From contig JAFQCT010000007.1 in assembly GCA_017399405.1 (NCBI GenBank), positions 1 to 64,000 of the forward strand: a DNA stretch of 64,000 nucleotides, written 5' to 3'. Positions 1-8,247 of the stretch are shown here, piece after piece (the stretch's first letter is position 1; every line of letters begins with the position of its first letter). This stretch comes from Clostridia bacterium (GTDB lineage Bacteria > Bacillota > Clostridia > Oscillospirales > Acutalibacteraceae). The notes under the pieces are model-generated. The model did no database searches. It was not told the origin of the DNA and saw nothing but the letters and a program-made list of their open reading frames with translations. Position numbers and translations under genes: made by a program.

Positions 1-384
1 AAATTGGTAATTAAAGGTGAAAGTACAGATTTCGTTGTAGGCGGAGATGCTGATAGTAATATTAATTTAATTGTTCCTAAAACGGACAATGGTTGGAAAA
101 TTGGGTTGGGCAAAGATATAAAAAGAGTTTTTCAAAGAAATGTTGAAGGATATTCCATTTGCGTATATCAATATAAAAATTCTGATGAATATTATCTTTC
201 TGTATTAAAAGTTGACGGTGGGAATTTTGAAATAAGTGATGAGTTTAACTCTGAATTTTATTCAATAAGTAAATATAACGATTCACTAAATGAAACACAG
301 TACACTTATTATGCTTATATTCCTAGTTTTAATGCTCAATACTCTATTTTTTTGGATGGTGCGGAAATATGCATAGGAACATAA
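1..384 (+). CDS. hypothetical protein, 5'-truncated by window edge
   Basis: The reading frame is open from the first base, so the true start lies upstream and only the C-terminal 127 or so codons are seen. The visible part is polar, rich in Asn, Asp, Tyr and Ser, with no membrane segment and no motif I recognise. It could be the end of a secreted or lipid-anchored protein, but nothing proves that. It ends in a TAA inside a REP-like sequence, and a strong terminator follows. Function unknown. Confidence 0.55.
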   Translation, partial: KLVIKGESTDFVVGGDADSNINLIVPKTDNGWKIGLGKDIKRVFQRNVEGYSICVYQYKNSDEYYLSVLKVDGGNFEISDEFNSEFYSISKYNDSLNETQYTYYAYIPSFNAQYSIFLDGAEICIGT

Positions 385-405
385 GGGGACGGTTCTTCTG
401 TGTTC
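376..405. repeat. REP-like palindromic fragment
   Basis: The segment holds GGGGACGGTTCTTCTGTG and is bounded by GAACA and TGTTC, which can pair. GGGGACGGTTCTT-type sequences resemble, from memory, dispersed REP units associated with Y1 (RAYT) transposases in Firmicutes; I could not check this. Only one unit is present, with no transposase nearby. It overlaps the stop codon of the preceding gene. Confidence 0.35.
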
Positions 406-441
406 AATGAACCCAACAACTAAAACTTGATATTGCACACT

Positions 442-477
442 AAAGTCGATGGATTTTTTGTTCCATCGACCTTTTTA
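442..477 (+). terminator. Rho-independent terminator
   Basis: GTCGATGGA (445-453) pairs perfectly with TCCATCGAC (462-470) across an 8-base T-rich loop, followed by CTTTTTA. It ends the transcript of the truncated first gene. Confidence 0.8.
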
Positions 478-500
478 ATAATAACTTGTTAATATTGTCA

Positions 501-528
501 TTGTAAAATCTTGCATTTATGTTATAAT
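501..528 (+). promoter_or_regulatory. putative sigma-A promoter for the sulfatase gene
   Basis: TTGTAA (501-506), a 16-base spacer and a perfect TATAAT (523-528) lie 28 bases ahead of the sulfatase start. Confidence 0.55.
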
Positions 529-556
529 GATTTTATAAATAATTTGGAGATATAAA

Positions 557-1855
557 ATGAAAGATAATATTATTTTCTATTTTTCTGACCAGCAAAGATT
601 TGATACCGTAAATAGCGAGATTATGCCTAATCTTATGGCATTGGCAAGTGAGGGTACATTCTTTGAAAACTGTTATACTTGTCAGCCTGTTTGCGGTCCT
701 GCAAGAGCAAGTTTACAAACGGGTGTTTATCCTACTGAATGTGGTTGCCATATAAATGGAATACCACTTTGTGATGATGCAATATCCCTTGCAGATTATT
801 TTAACGAAAATGGTTATGATACTGCGTATATCGGTAAATTGCACCTCGCTTCAGGTAAAAATGATGGGGAAAATATTAAATGTGAAAATACTGCAATTCC
901 CGAAAATAGACTTTGGGGTTATAAGTACTTCCGTGGTGCTGATGTGCTTGAATTTACCTCTCACGGTTACGATGGTTATGTGTTTGACGAAAAGGGTAAT
1001 AAAATAGAATTTGAGGGCTATCGTGCAGATAGAATAAATGATTTTGCAATTGAATATATTGAAAATCATAATAACGATAAACCATTTTTCTTGTTTATTT
1101 CTCAACTTGAGCCTCATCACCAGAATGACCACAAAAGATTTGAGGGTCCAAAAGAAAAGGTTGAAAAATATAAAGATTATCCAATCCCTGAAGATTTAGC
1201 ACACTTAAAAGGTAATTATAAAGAACAATACCCCGATTACCTTGCAGCAATAGAAAGTCTAGATGATAATCTTGGCAGACTTGTTGAAACTCTCAAGAAA
1301 AAAGGTGTTTACGATAACACTACAATTATATACACTTCTGACCACGGTTGCCATTTCAAAACAAGAAATGCAGAGTATAAGCGTAGTTGCCACGATGCAT
1401 CAATCCATATTCCACTTGTAATTAAAGGTAACGGATTTGAAAAGGGTAAAATCGAAAGTAAAATTGTAAGTTTAATTGATTTACCACCAACAATCCTTTA
1501 TTCTGGTTTAATATATCCACCTGAATATTATCAAGGCAAAGCAATTCAAGAAAAAGGTGACTATGGTTTTGCTTTTGTTCAGATTAGTGAAAGTCAGTGT
1601 GGTCGTGCAATAAGAACAAAAGATTATACATATTCAGTTTCTTGTGCAAAATTTTTATCATCATATTCAAATATTTATTTTGAAGATTATCTTTATGACA
1701 ACACAAAAGATAAAGCACAGAAACATAATTTAATCAAATCGAAAGATTATGATAAAATAAGAAAAGCGTTAAAAACACACTTGTTAAATCAAATTGAAAA
1801 AATTGAGGGTAAAAGACCAATTATTTTACCTCGAATATTCATAAAACACAAATAA
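557..1855 (+). CDS. sulfatase (formylglycine-dependent, Cys type)
   Basis: A 432-residue alkaline-phosphatase-fold hydrolase of the type I sulfatase family, expected to cleave sulfate esters. The signature C-x-P-x-R-x4-T-G is complete (CGPARASLQTG), with Cys46 as the residue to be oxidised to formylglycine. The N-terminal metal motif reads FSDQQR rather than the more usual D-D-Q, a variant seen in many Firmicutes sulfatases. A second metal-site segment, YTSDHG, is near residue 260. No signal peptide is visible, so it is probably cytoplasmic and may act on imported sulfated sugars. It stands alone between two terminator/promoter regions. No sulfatase-maturing enzyme or sugar transporter lies in the window. 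Substrate unknown. Confidence 0.88.
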   Translation: MKDNIIFYFSDQQRFDTVNSEIMPNLMALASEGTFFENCYTCQPVCGPARASLQTGVYPTECGCHINGIPLCDDAISLADYFNENGYDTAYIGKLHLASGKNDGENIKCENTAIPENRLWGYKYFRGADVLEFTSHGYDGYVFDEKGNKIEFEGYRADRINDFAIEYIENHNNDKPFFLFISQLEPHHQNDHKRFEGPKEKVEKYKDYPIPEDLAHLKGNYKEQYPDYLAAIESLDDNLGRLVETLKKKGVYDNTTIIYTSDHGCHFKTRNAEYKRSCHDASIHIPLVIKGNGFEKGKIESKIVSLIDLPPTILYSGLIYPPEYYQGKAIQEKGDYGFAFVQISESQCGRAIRTKDYTYSVSCAKFLSSYSNIYFEDYLYDNTKDKAQKHNLIKSKDYDKIRKALKTHLLNQIEKIEGKRPIILPRIFIKHK

Positions 1856-1939
1856 TTGCAAATTTTATTGTCAAATTATTCAAAATAAGCGTTATTTTTG
1901 TCGATGGTTTGATTAAAATGCAGTTTTTTGATTATTCAC

Positions 1940-1968
1940 TTGCAAAAATATAATAATTACTATATAAT
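1940..1968 (+). promoter_or_regulatory. putative sigma-A promoter for aminotransferase-ispDF unit
   Basis: TTGCAA (1940-1945), 17-base spacer, perfect TATAAT (1963-1968). The downstream gene starts 29 bases later behind TTGGAGG. Confidence 0.65.
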
Positions 1969-1997
1969 ATATCGAAATTTAATTTGGAGGTTGTCCC

Positions 1998-3266
1998 ATG
2001 CTTTATAATGAAATGAGCAGAGATGAACTTGTTTCTCTTAAAAATGAACTTGAAAAGAAATATGAAGAAGTAAAATCACTCGGACTTTCACTTGATATGT
2101 CCCGCGGTAAACCGGGTGCAGACCAGCTTGATTTATCAGTTGATATGTTAAGCGTAATGACTACTGCTGACGAATGCAAAGCAGAAAACGGATTTGATTG
2201 TCGTAACTATGGTGTGCTTGACGGTATTCCTGAATGTAAAAAACTTTTTGCAGATTTACTTCAGGTTGATACAAAAAATATCATAATTGGTGGTTCATCA
2301 TCACTTAACCTTATGTACGACTATCTAAATCAGTGTATGTATTTAGGTGTAGCAGGATGTGAGCCTTGGAGTAAACAGGGCAAAGTTAAGTTTATTTGTA
2401 ATGTTCCCGGTTATGACAGACACTTTGCAATTACAGAGTTCTTTGGTATTGAAATGATTTCAGTTGAAATGGATGAATTTGGTCCTAATGTAGAAAAAAT
2501 TCGTGAACTTGTTAAAGACCCAATGGTTAAAGGTATGTTCTGTGTACCTAAATACTCAAATCCTAATGGTGTAACATACAGCGATGAAAGAGTAAAAGCT
2601 CTTGCTTCACTTCAGCCTGCTGCAAAAGACTTCAGAGTAATCTGGGACAATGCCTATATTATTCACGAATTAACTGATACACCTGACAATCTTTTGAATA
2701 TTTTTGATGTTTGTAAAGAGTACGGTACAGAAGATTATTTTGTTGAATTTACATCAACTGCAAAAATTTCATTCCCGGGTGCAGGCGTTTCTGCAGTTGC
2801 AGCATCTGACAGTAATGTTGCAGAAATTAAGAAAAGACTTAATTTCCAGACAATCAGTTACGATAAACTTAATCAACTTCGTCATGTAAAATATTTTAAG
2901 AATGTTGACGGAATTAAAGCACATATGGAAAAACACGCAAAAATTATTGCACCAAAGTTCCAACTTGTACTCGATATGCTTGAAAAAGAAATCGCACCAC
3001 TTGGTATTGGCGAATGGGTAAAAGCAAAGGGTGGTTACTTTATAAGTTACAACACAGTTGGCTCAAGTGCAAAAAGAATTGGTGAACTTTGCAAAAATGC
3101 AGGTCTTGTACTTACAACTGTAGGTGCAACTTATCCTTATGGTGTTGACCCTGATGATAAGAACATCAGAATTGCACCAACTTTCCCATCTGTTGATAAT
3201 CTTGAAAAAGCTATGGAAGTTTTCTGCCTTTGTGCAAAACTTGCAGCTGTTGAAGCATTGATATAA
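1998..3266 (+). CDS. PLP-dependent aspartate aminotransferase (MocR-type fold I)
   Basis: A 422-residue fold-type I aminotransferase. The likely PLP-binding lysine is Lys256 in the segment FTSTAKISFPGAG. The N-terminal SRGKPG segment and overall length fit the putative aspartate aminotransferase group that resembles MocR catalytic domains but lacks an HTH domain. It probably interconverts aspartate and 2-oxoglutarate with oxaloacetate and glutamate; the exact substrate is inferred from the family. The start is supported by TTGGAGG 9 bases upstream. It is followed after 12 bases by ispD and is probably cotranscribed with it, although no metabolic link is obvious. Confidence 0.85.
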   Translation: MLYNEMSRDELVSLKNELEKKYEEVKSLGLSLDMSRGKPGADQLDLSVDMLSVMTTADECKAENGFDCRNYGVLDGIPECKKLFADLLQVDTKNIIIGGSSSLNLMYDYLNQCMYLGVAGCEPWSKQGKVKFICNVPGYDRHFAITEFFGIEMISVEMDEFGPNVEKIRELVKDPMVKGMFCVPKYSNPNGVTYSDERVKALASLQPAAKDFRVIWDNAYIIHELTDTPDNLLNIFDVCKEYGTEDYFVEFTSTAKISFPGAGVSAVAASDSNVAEIKKRLNFQTISYDKLNQLRHVKYFKNVDGIKAHMEKHAKIIAPKFQLVLDMLEKEIAPLGIGEWVKAKGGYFISYNTVGSSAKRIGELCKNAGLVLTTVGATYPYGVDPDDKNIRIAPTFPSVDNLEKAMEVFCLCAKLAAVEALI

Positions 3267-3278
3267 AGAGGTGTTATT

Positions 3279-3998
3279 ATGCTGAAAATTACGGAAAAAG
3301 AAAATATTGTTGTTTCTGCCGTAATTGTTTCGGCAGGCAACTCAACCCGAATGGGTGGAATAAACAAACAATTTCTTGAATTAGATAATATGCCTGTAAT
3401 AGCACATTCTATATCAGCATTTCAAAAGTGTGAATATGTTGATGAAATTGTAATTGTAACTCGTGAAAGTGACATTGAAGAAATCAAAAATCTTATAAAT
3501 AAGTATAGTTTTACAAAAGTTTCTTCTGTTGTTTGCGGTGGTGCAACAAGACAATTAAGTGTTTTTAACGGTATTATAAAAACATCAAATGACGCACAAA
3601 TTGTTGCCATTCACGATGGTGCAAGACCGCTCGTTTCAGTTAAAGTAATTGAAGAAACAATTAAAGCAGCTGCCGAATATGGTGCTGCTGCAACAGGTGT
3701 GAAAGTTAAAGACACTGTTAAGGTTGTTGATGATAATGATAACATTATTGATACGCCTGACAGAGCGTATATGCGATTTATTCAGACACCACAGGTGTTT
3801 GATAAAAAGTTATATCTTGATGCAGTTGCTTCAGTTGAAAACAGCAAAGATTTTACCGATGACTGCAAGCTCTTAGAGGCTTATGGCAAAACTGTAAAAT
3901 TTGTTGACGGTGATTATGAGAATATAAAAATCACCACACCTGAAGATATTGAATTAGCAGAAAATTACCTTAAACGCAGGAGGGATAATAATGCTTAG
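3279..3998 (+). CDS. ispD: 2-C-methyl-D-erythritol 4-phosphate cytidylyltransferase
   Basis: IspD joins CTP and methylerythritol phosphate to give CDP-methylerythritol, the third step of the non-mevalonate isoprenoid pathway. The 239-residue length is typical. The nucleotide-binding motif [10 protein letters not shown] with Arg24 and Lys30 opens the Rossmann-like domain. [12 protein letters not shown] and FIQTPQVF are further family blocks. The N-terminus carries about ten extra residues relative to typical IspD, but GAGGTG upstream fits this ATG. The 3' end overlaps ispF by 8 bases, which implies translational coupling. Confidence 0.96.
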   Translation: MLKITEKENIVVSAVIVSAGNSTRMGGINKQFLELDNMPVIAHSISAFQKCEYVDEIVIVTRESDIEEIKNLINKYSFTKVSSVVCGGATRQLSVFNGIIKTSNDAQIVAIHDGARPLVSVKVIEETIKAAAEYGAAATGVKVKDTVKVVDDNDNIIDTPDRAYMRFIQTPQVFDKKLYLDAVASVENSKDFTDDCKLLEAYGKTVKFVDGDYENIKITTPEDIELAENYLKRRRDNNA

Positions 3999-4488
3999 AA
4001 TTGGTCACGGTTATGATGTCCATAAACTTGTTGAGGGACGAAAACTTATCCTTGGTGGCGTAGAAATTGAAAACAACGGTATAGGACTTTTAGGTCATTC
4101 AGATGCTGATGTTTTACTCCACGCTATTTCCGATTCGCTACTCGGTGCTTGTGCGTTGGGTGATATTGGTAAGCATTTTCCCGATACAGATGCAAACTTC
4201 AAAGATGCTGATAGTCTTGAACTCTTAAAAAAAGTTGTTGAACTTATAAAGTTAAAAGGTTTTACAGTTAATAACATTGATGCAACAGTTATTGCTCAAG
4301 CACCAAAACTTGCACCATTTATTGATGAAATGCGTGAAAATATTGCAATAGCACTTGGTGTTGGTGTTGATTGTGTAAGCGTTAAGGCAACTACTGAAGA
4401 AAAACTTGGTTTCACAGGTGCAAAAGAGGGTATATCAGCACATTGTGTTTGTTTGGTTGAATCGAAAAACAAAATTAAATTCATATAA
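3991..4488 (+). CDS. ispF: 2-C-methyl-D-erythritol 2,4-cyclodiphosphate synthase
   Basis: IspF cyclises CDP-methylerythritol 2-phosphate with release of CMP, two steps after IspD in the MEP pathway. The 165-residue protein begins with the diagnostic GHGYDVHKL, with Asp9 and His11 as zinc ligands. It continues with [13 protein letters not shown] and [11 protein letters not shown]. The C-terminal block [12 protein letters not shown] is also present. The start lies inside the end of ispD behind AGGAGGG. A terminator follows directly, so aminotransferase-ispD-ispF is likely one transcript. Confidence 0.97.
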   Translation: MLRIGHGYDVHKLVEGRKLILGGVEIENNGIGLLGHSDADVLLHAISDSLLGACALGDIGKHFPDTDANFKDADSLELLKKVVELIKLKGFTVNNIDATVIAQAPKLAPFIDEMRENIAIALGVGVDCVSVKATTEEKLGFTGAKEGISAHCVCLVESKNKIKFI

Positions 4489-4494
4489 TTTTTT

Positions 4495-4527
4495 ACCTGC
4501 TGTCAAGTGATAGCAGGTATTTTTTTA
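4495..4527 (+). terminator. terminator after ispF
   Basis: ACCTGCT (4495-4501) pairs with AGCAGGT (4512-4518) and is followed by a run of seven T. Confidence 0.8.
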
Positions 4528-4572
4528 TCAAAAAATATTAGTCATCATAGTATATAACGGGTGATGTTTACA

Positions 4573-4791
4573 ATGAATAAAGCAATTGTAAAGTTTTCCT
4601 CCGTAACTTATGCATTAAAGGCAAAGGGACTTGTTGAAAATTACGGAGGTAAAGCAATAATAAGAAAAAATGCAAAGGCCACAGCGGGCGAGGGTTGTGG
4701 CTATAGCCTTATAATCACGGGCAATATAACTAAAGTCTTGAATTTATTTGATTTGAACAGAGTCAAATATATAAGTTACGAGATGATATAA
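4573..4791 (+). CDS. DUF3343 small protein (putative Se/S carrier-like)
   Basis: A 72-residue protein of the DUF3343 type, with the pattern AIVKFSSVTYALKAK near the N-terminus and a single conserved-looking Cys in GEGCGYSLII. Proteins of this family are often encoded beside selenium or sulfur transfer genes and are thought to carry the chalcogen on that cysteine. In keeping with this, the stop codon abuts the start of a cysteine desulfurase with no gap. I chose the ATG at 4573 because GGGTGAT sits about 8 bases upstream; in-frame GTG and ATG codons at 4561 and 4564 overlap that ribosome-binding site. The carrier role is inferred. Confidence 0.8.
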   Translation: MNKAIVKFSSVTYALKAKGLVENYGGKAIIRKNAKATAGEGCGYSLIITGNITKVLNLFDLNRVKYISYEMI

Positions 4792-5940
4792 ATGATTTAT
4801 TTAGATAATAGTGCAACATCTTATCCAAAACCCGAATGTGTAACTCAAGCAGTCTTAAATTCATTTCATAAGTTTGGTGCTAATTCGGGCAGAGGTGCTT
4901 ATGAAATGGCAATTGATACCACGGAGCAGATTTATAAATGCCGCAAAAAAGTTGCAGATTTTTTTAACGCAGATGATATTGAAAATGTAATATTCACTTA
5001 TAACTGCACTACAGCACTTAATATGGCAATTAAAGGGTTAGCAAGTAATAATGCTCACTTTGTAATTTCTGATTTAGAGCATAACGCCGTATTGCGACCA
5101 TTAGAAACGCTGAAACAAAGAGGAATATGCGATTATAGTATTGCAAAAGTTTCAGTTGACGATTATCAAACTCTAATGAACTTCAAAAACAAAATACAAA
5201 GTAATACTGTCGCAATAATTTGTACTGGTGCATCAAATGTGTTTGGTATAATACCGCCATATAAAATGCTTTCAAACCTTGCTCATAAAAACAACTTGCT
5301 ATTTGTAATGGATTGTTCACAGATTGCAGGTGTAGTACCCATTGATATGAAAAAAGATGGTATTGATATTCTTTGTTGTGCAGGTCATAAAGGTCTTATG
5401 GGTCCAACAGGTACAGGATTGCTGATATTGAATAAAAAAGTTCAACTTAATTCAATAATTGAAGGCGGTACGGGCAGTAACTCTATGAGCGCAACTCAAC
5501 CTGATATACTTCCTGATAAATTTGAAAGTGGAACACCAAATGTTCAAGGAATTATCGGTTTATCATCAGCACTTGATTATGTAGTGAAAAACAATGTAAG
5601 AAAAATATACGAACACGAAAGTTCTTTATTGAAATATCTTCATAATAATTTAGAAAAAATAGAAAATGTTGTGCTTTATACCGATTTCTATGATAACAGA
5701 CAACACCTTGCACCAATTCTATCATTCAATATAAAGAATATGCATAGTGAAGATGTTGCAGAAAGATTAAGTAGTGTGGGAGTATGCGTAAGAGCAGGAC
5801 TTCATTGTGCTCCTTTGGCTCATAAAAAGTTTGGCACAGAAAATACGGGAACTGTCAGGATTTCACCGTCATTTTTCACTAAAAAAAGTGATATAGATTT
5901 TTTAATAAAATCTGTTATAAAAATTGCAAAATCAAATTAG
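4792..5940 (+). CDS. cysteine desulfurase family protein (class V aminotransferase)
   Basis: A 382-residue PLP enzyme of the class V aminotransferase family, close to the EF2568-like subgroup of cysteine desulfurase/selenocysteine lyase proteins. It opens with IYLDNSATSYPKP. The PLP lysine is Lys200 in CAGHKGLMGPTGTG. The presumed persulfide cysteine is Cys339 in RAGLHCAPLAH. It should abstract sulfur (or selenium) from the cysteine side chain and hand it to an acceptor; the adjoining DUF3343 protein is the obvious candidate. No selD, selA, selB or NifU/SufU gene is present here. The ATG follows the DUF3343 stop without a gap, so translation is probably coupled. Confidence 0.88.
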   Translation: MIYLDNSATSYPKPECVTQAVLNSFHKFGANSGRGAYEMAIDTTEQIYKCRKKVADFFNADDIENVIFTYNCTTALNMAIKGLASNNAHFVISDLEHNAVLRPLETLKQRGICDYSIAKVSVDDYQTLMNFKNKIQSNTVAIICTGASNVFGIIPPYKMLSNLAHKNNLLFVMDCSQIAGVVPIDMKKDGIDILCCAGHKGLMGPTGTGLLILNKKVQLNSIIEGGTGSNSMSATQPDILPDKFESGTPNVQGIIGLSSALDYVVKNNVRKIYEHESSLLKYLHNNLEKIENVVLYTDFYDNRQHLAPILSFNIKNMHSEDVAERLSSVGVCVRAGLHCAPLAHKKFGTENTGTVRISPSFFTKKSDIDFLIKSVIKIAKSN

Positions 5941-5947
5941 TTGTGAT

Positions 5948-6018
5948 ACAATATATTGTGAATATGTGTATCTGTATGTAATTTACGGATTGTTTACAGA
6001 TTTTTTACAATATATTGT
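5948..6018. promoter_or_regulatory. twin perfect 12-bp palindromes upstream of cdaA
   Basis: ACAATATATTGT occurs at 5948-5959 and again at 6007-6018, each copy exactly self-complementary, 59 bases apart centre to centre. TTTACA (5993-5998) and TATTAT (6018-6023, 19-base spacer) could form a weak promoter overlapping the second copy. The arrangement suits a dimeric repressor bridging two operators, but the regulator is unknown. The sequence is AT-rich, so chance cannot be excluded. Confidence 0.45.
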
Positions 6019-6047
6019 ATTATTTTTTTGGAAAGAGTGAGAAAATT

Positions 6048-6932
6048 ATGGTTGCAGATTTCTTTGTTGATTTATTTGAAAACATTAAACGAGCATTACT
6101 TTCTTTTGGTGGAATTATCGATTTGTTTGATGTTGTTTTAGTTGCTTTAGTTATATATAGTGCAATTAAACTTATTCGTGGTACTCGTGCTTTCCAACTT
6201 GCAAAAGGTGTTTTGGTTCTTGCGGCATTATATGCGGTGGTTACATTGTTAGAAATGCGCGCAAGTGAATTTATTTTAAGTTTTGTTTTTACAAATTTGC
6301 TGATGATTCTTGTGGTTATTTTTGCACCGGAACTCAGACACGCTCTTGAAACAATGGGCAGAAGTTCAGCAAGTATTTCAAACATTTTTAATTTTAAGAA
6401 TAAAGACGAAACTGAACTTCAGGAAAATATTAGAAATTCCATAAATGGTGTTTGTCGTGCTTGTGCTGATATGAGTGACAAACAGGTGGGTGCACTTATT
6501 GTTTTCGAAAAAGATACCTTGCTTGGTGAAATTGCAAAAACTGGTACAGTGGTTGACGCTGTTGTTACTGCCGAAATTATTGGTAATATTTTCTTTCCTA
6601 AAGCACCTATGCACGATGGAGCTATAATTATTAAAGATGGTAGAGTTATTTCAGCAGGTTGTATTCTTCCACTTACAAACAACAATCTTTTAAGTCGTGA
6701 ACTTGGTACAAGACACCGTGCAGCTGTTGGAATGAGTGAATCAAGTGACGCAATTGTTGTAGTTGTATCAGAAGAAACCGGTGCTATTTCCGTTGCTGAA
6801 AGAGGAATGCTTAAGAGAGATATTTCTGACGGTGACCTTCGTGAAATTCTTATGAAGAATTTTATTAAAGAAGACGATAAAGAAACAAGTAAAATCAAGA
6901 AAATTTTGAGAGGTAACAAAAATGAAAAATAA
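6048..6932 (+). CDS. cdaA: diadenylate cyclase CdaA
   Basis: CdaA makes the second messenger c-di-AMP from two ATP at the membrane; in Firmicutes this controls potassium/osmolyte balance and wall integrity. The 294-residue protein has N-terminal transmembrane segments (about residues 18-95) and then a DAC domain with the catalytic DGA motif (HDGAII, Asp190) and the RHR motif (GTRHRAAVG). The ATG at 6048 is chosen because GGAAAGAGTGAG lies just upstream; an in-frame TTG at 6015 would add 11 unlikely residues. Its end overlaps cdaR by 11 bases. The glmM gene that usually completes this operon is absent from the window. Confidence 0.95.
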   Translation: MVADFFVDLFENIKRALLSFGGIIDLFDVVLVALVIYSAIKLIRGTRAFQLAKGVLVLAALYAVVTLLEMRASEFILSFVFTNLLMILVVIFAPELRHALETMGRSSASISNIFNFKNKDETELQENIRNSINGVCRACADMSDKQVGALIVFEKDTLLGEIAKTGTVVDAVVTAEIIGNIFFPKAPMHDGAIIIKDGRVISAGCILPLTNNNLLSRELGTRHRAAVGMSESSDAIVVVVSEETGAISVAERGMLKRDISDGDLREILMKNFIKEDDKETSKIKKILRGNKNEK

Positions 6933-8223
6933 TAAAGACACAAATAAATCAAAATTTTCTTTTGCTGAACTTGTTCGTGATAATAGATTTATTGCGGTAT
7001 TGTCATTTGTTATAGCTTTTGTAATATGGATTTGGATTGCTATTGAAAAAAGTCCTGAAGTGCAACAGGTTATCACCGATGTTCCGGTTCAGCTTAACCT
7101 TGAAAACACTATTCCTGAACAACTTGGACTCCAAATTTTTGGTGAGTCAGAGTTTAATGTTGATGTAACTGTTAAAGGCAAAAAATACATAGTAGCATCT
7201 CTCGAAAAAGATGATATACAAGTAGTAGCAAATATAAACCGAGTAGATAGTGCAGGTTTATGGACTTTGCAATTAAAAGTTGCTCCAACAGACGGTTCCG
7301 ATGATTTTACAATTTCATCAAGTTCACAGACTTTTGTTGAAGTATATTTTGATAAATATAAGGAACTTGAAGTAGCACTTGAAGGTATTGTTGATACAAA
7401 ACTTGAAAGCTATGTCCCCGAAGATTGTCTTGCAGGTGACATTGTTCTTTCTAAAAATACAGTGCTTATAAGCGGACCTGCAAGTGAGATTAACCGTGTT
7501 ACAGGCGTATCGGCAACTGCAACTATTGAAAATGTTCTTGAAAAAACAACAACTTTTGATACTAAAATTGTTATAAATACAACTGATGGTATTCCACTTG
7601 AATATACTTCAATCAATGCAGGTGACGGTAATATAACAATGGCTGTTCCCGTACTTAAAGTTGTCACACTTCCAACTGCAGTAGAATTCAAAAACGCCCC
7701 GTCATATTTTATAAATACTCCTTTGAAGTATACGGTTTATCCATCAACAGTAAAAGTTGCAATTCCCGTTGACGCTATTGATACTACAGAACATTTTATT
7801 GTAGATACAATTGATTTTGCTGATATCAGTAACAGTTATAATACATTTTATGTGAACTCGGATTCCATAACTTCTTATAAAATTATGGATGAAAATATCA
7901 AGCGTTTCAGAATAAGCGTAAATGCATCTGATATGAGTACCAAAACAATGTCTATTCCATCATCTGCTGTGAAGATTAAAAATGATAGAGATGATTTTGA
8001 TGTGCGTCTGAATTCTACAAAAGATGTTACAGTAACTCTTGTAGGACCACAAGCGGATATTGATGCTATCACTGCTGATAACATAAGAATTGAAGTAGAT
8101 ACAGCCGATAAAACAATTGTTAATGATACAAAAGTACTTCAAGGCAAGGTAATAGTTTCAGGCGATTACAACTGCTGGGCAATTGGTAAATATGATATTA
8201 AGGTTGCTGTAGAACCACAATAA
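6922..8223 (+). CDS. cdaR: YbbR-domain regulator of CdaA
   Basis: A 433-residue membrane-anchored protein with a short cytoplasmic N-terminus, one transmembrane helix (about residues 22-42, ending FVIWIWIAIEKS) and an extracytoplasmic region of repeated YbbR domains. The repeats show as recurring V-P-V-x-L/V and V-x-V-x-G-P blocks, for example ISGPASEI and LVGPQADI. In the known CdaA-CdaR pair, the YbbR protein contacts CdaA and modulates cyclase activity. The 11-base overlap with cdaA supports co-translation. It is the last core gene of the c-di-AMP unit; the lipoprotein gene starts 24 bases later, probably on the same transcript. Confidence 0.9.
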   Translation: MKNNKDTNKSKFSFAELVRDNRFIAVLSFVIAFVIWIWIAIEKSPEVQQVITDVPVQLNLENTIPEQLGLQIFGESEFNVDVTVKGKKYIVASLEKDDIQVVANINRVDSAGLWTLQLKVAPTDGSDDFTISSSSQTFVEVYFDKYKELEVALEGIVDTKLESYVPEDCLAGDIVLSKNTVLISGPASEINRVTGVSATATIENVLEKTTTFDTKIVINTTDGIPLEYTSINAGDGNITMAVPVLKVVTLPTAVEFKNAPSYFINTPLKYTVYPSTVKVAIPVDAIDTTEHFIVDTIDFADISNSYNTFYVNSDSITSYKIMDENIKRFRISVNASDMSTKTMSIPSSAVKIKNDRDDFDVRLNSTKDVTVTLVGPQADIDAITADNIRIEVDTADKTIVNDTKVLQGKVIVSGDYNCWAIGKYDIKVAVEPQ

Positions 8224-8247
8224 TAATTAAAAGAGAGGTGACAGATA

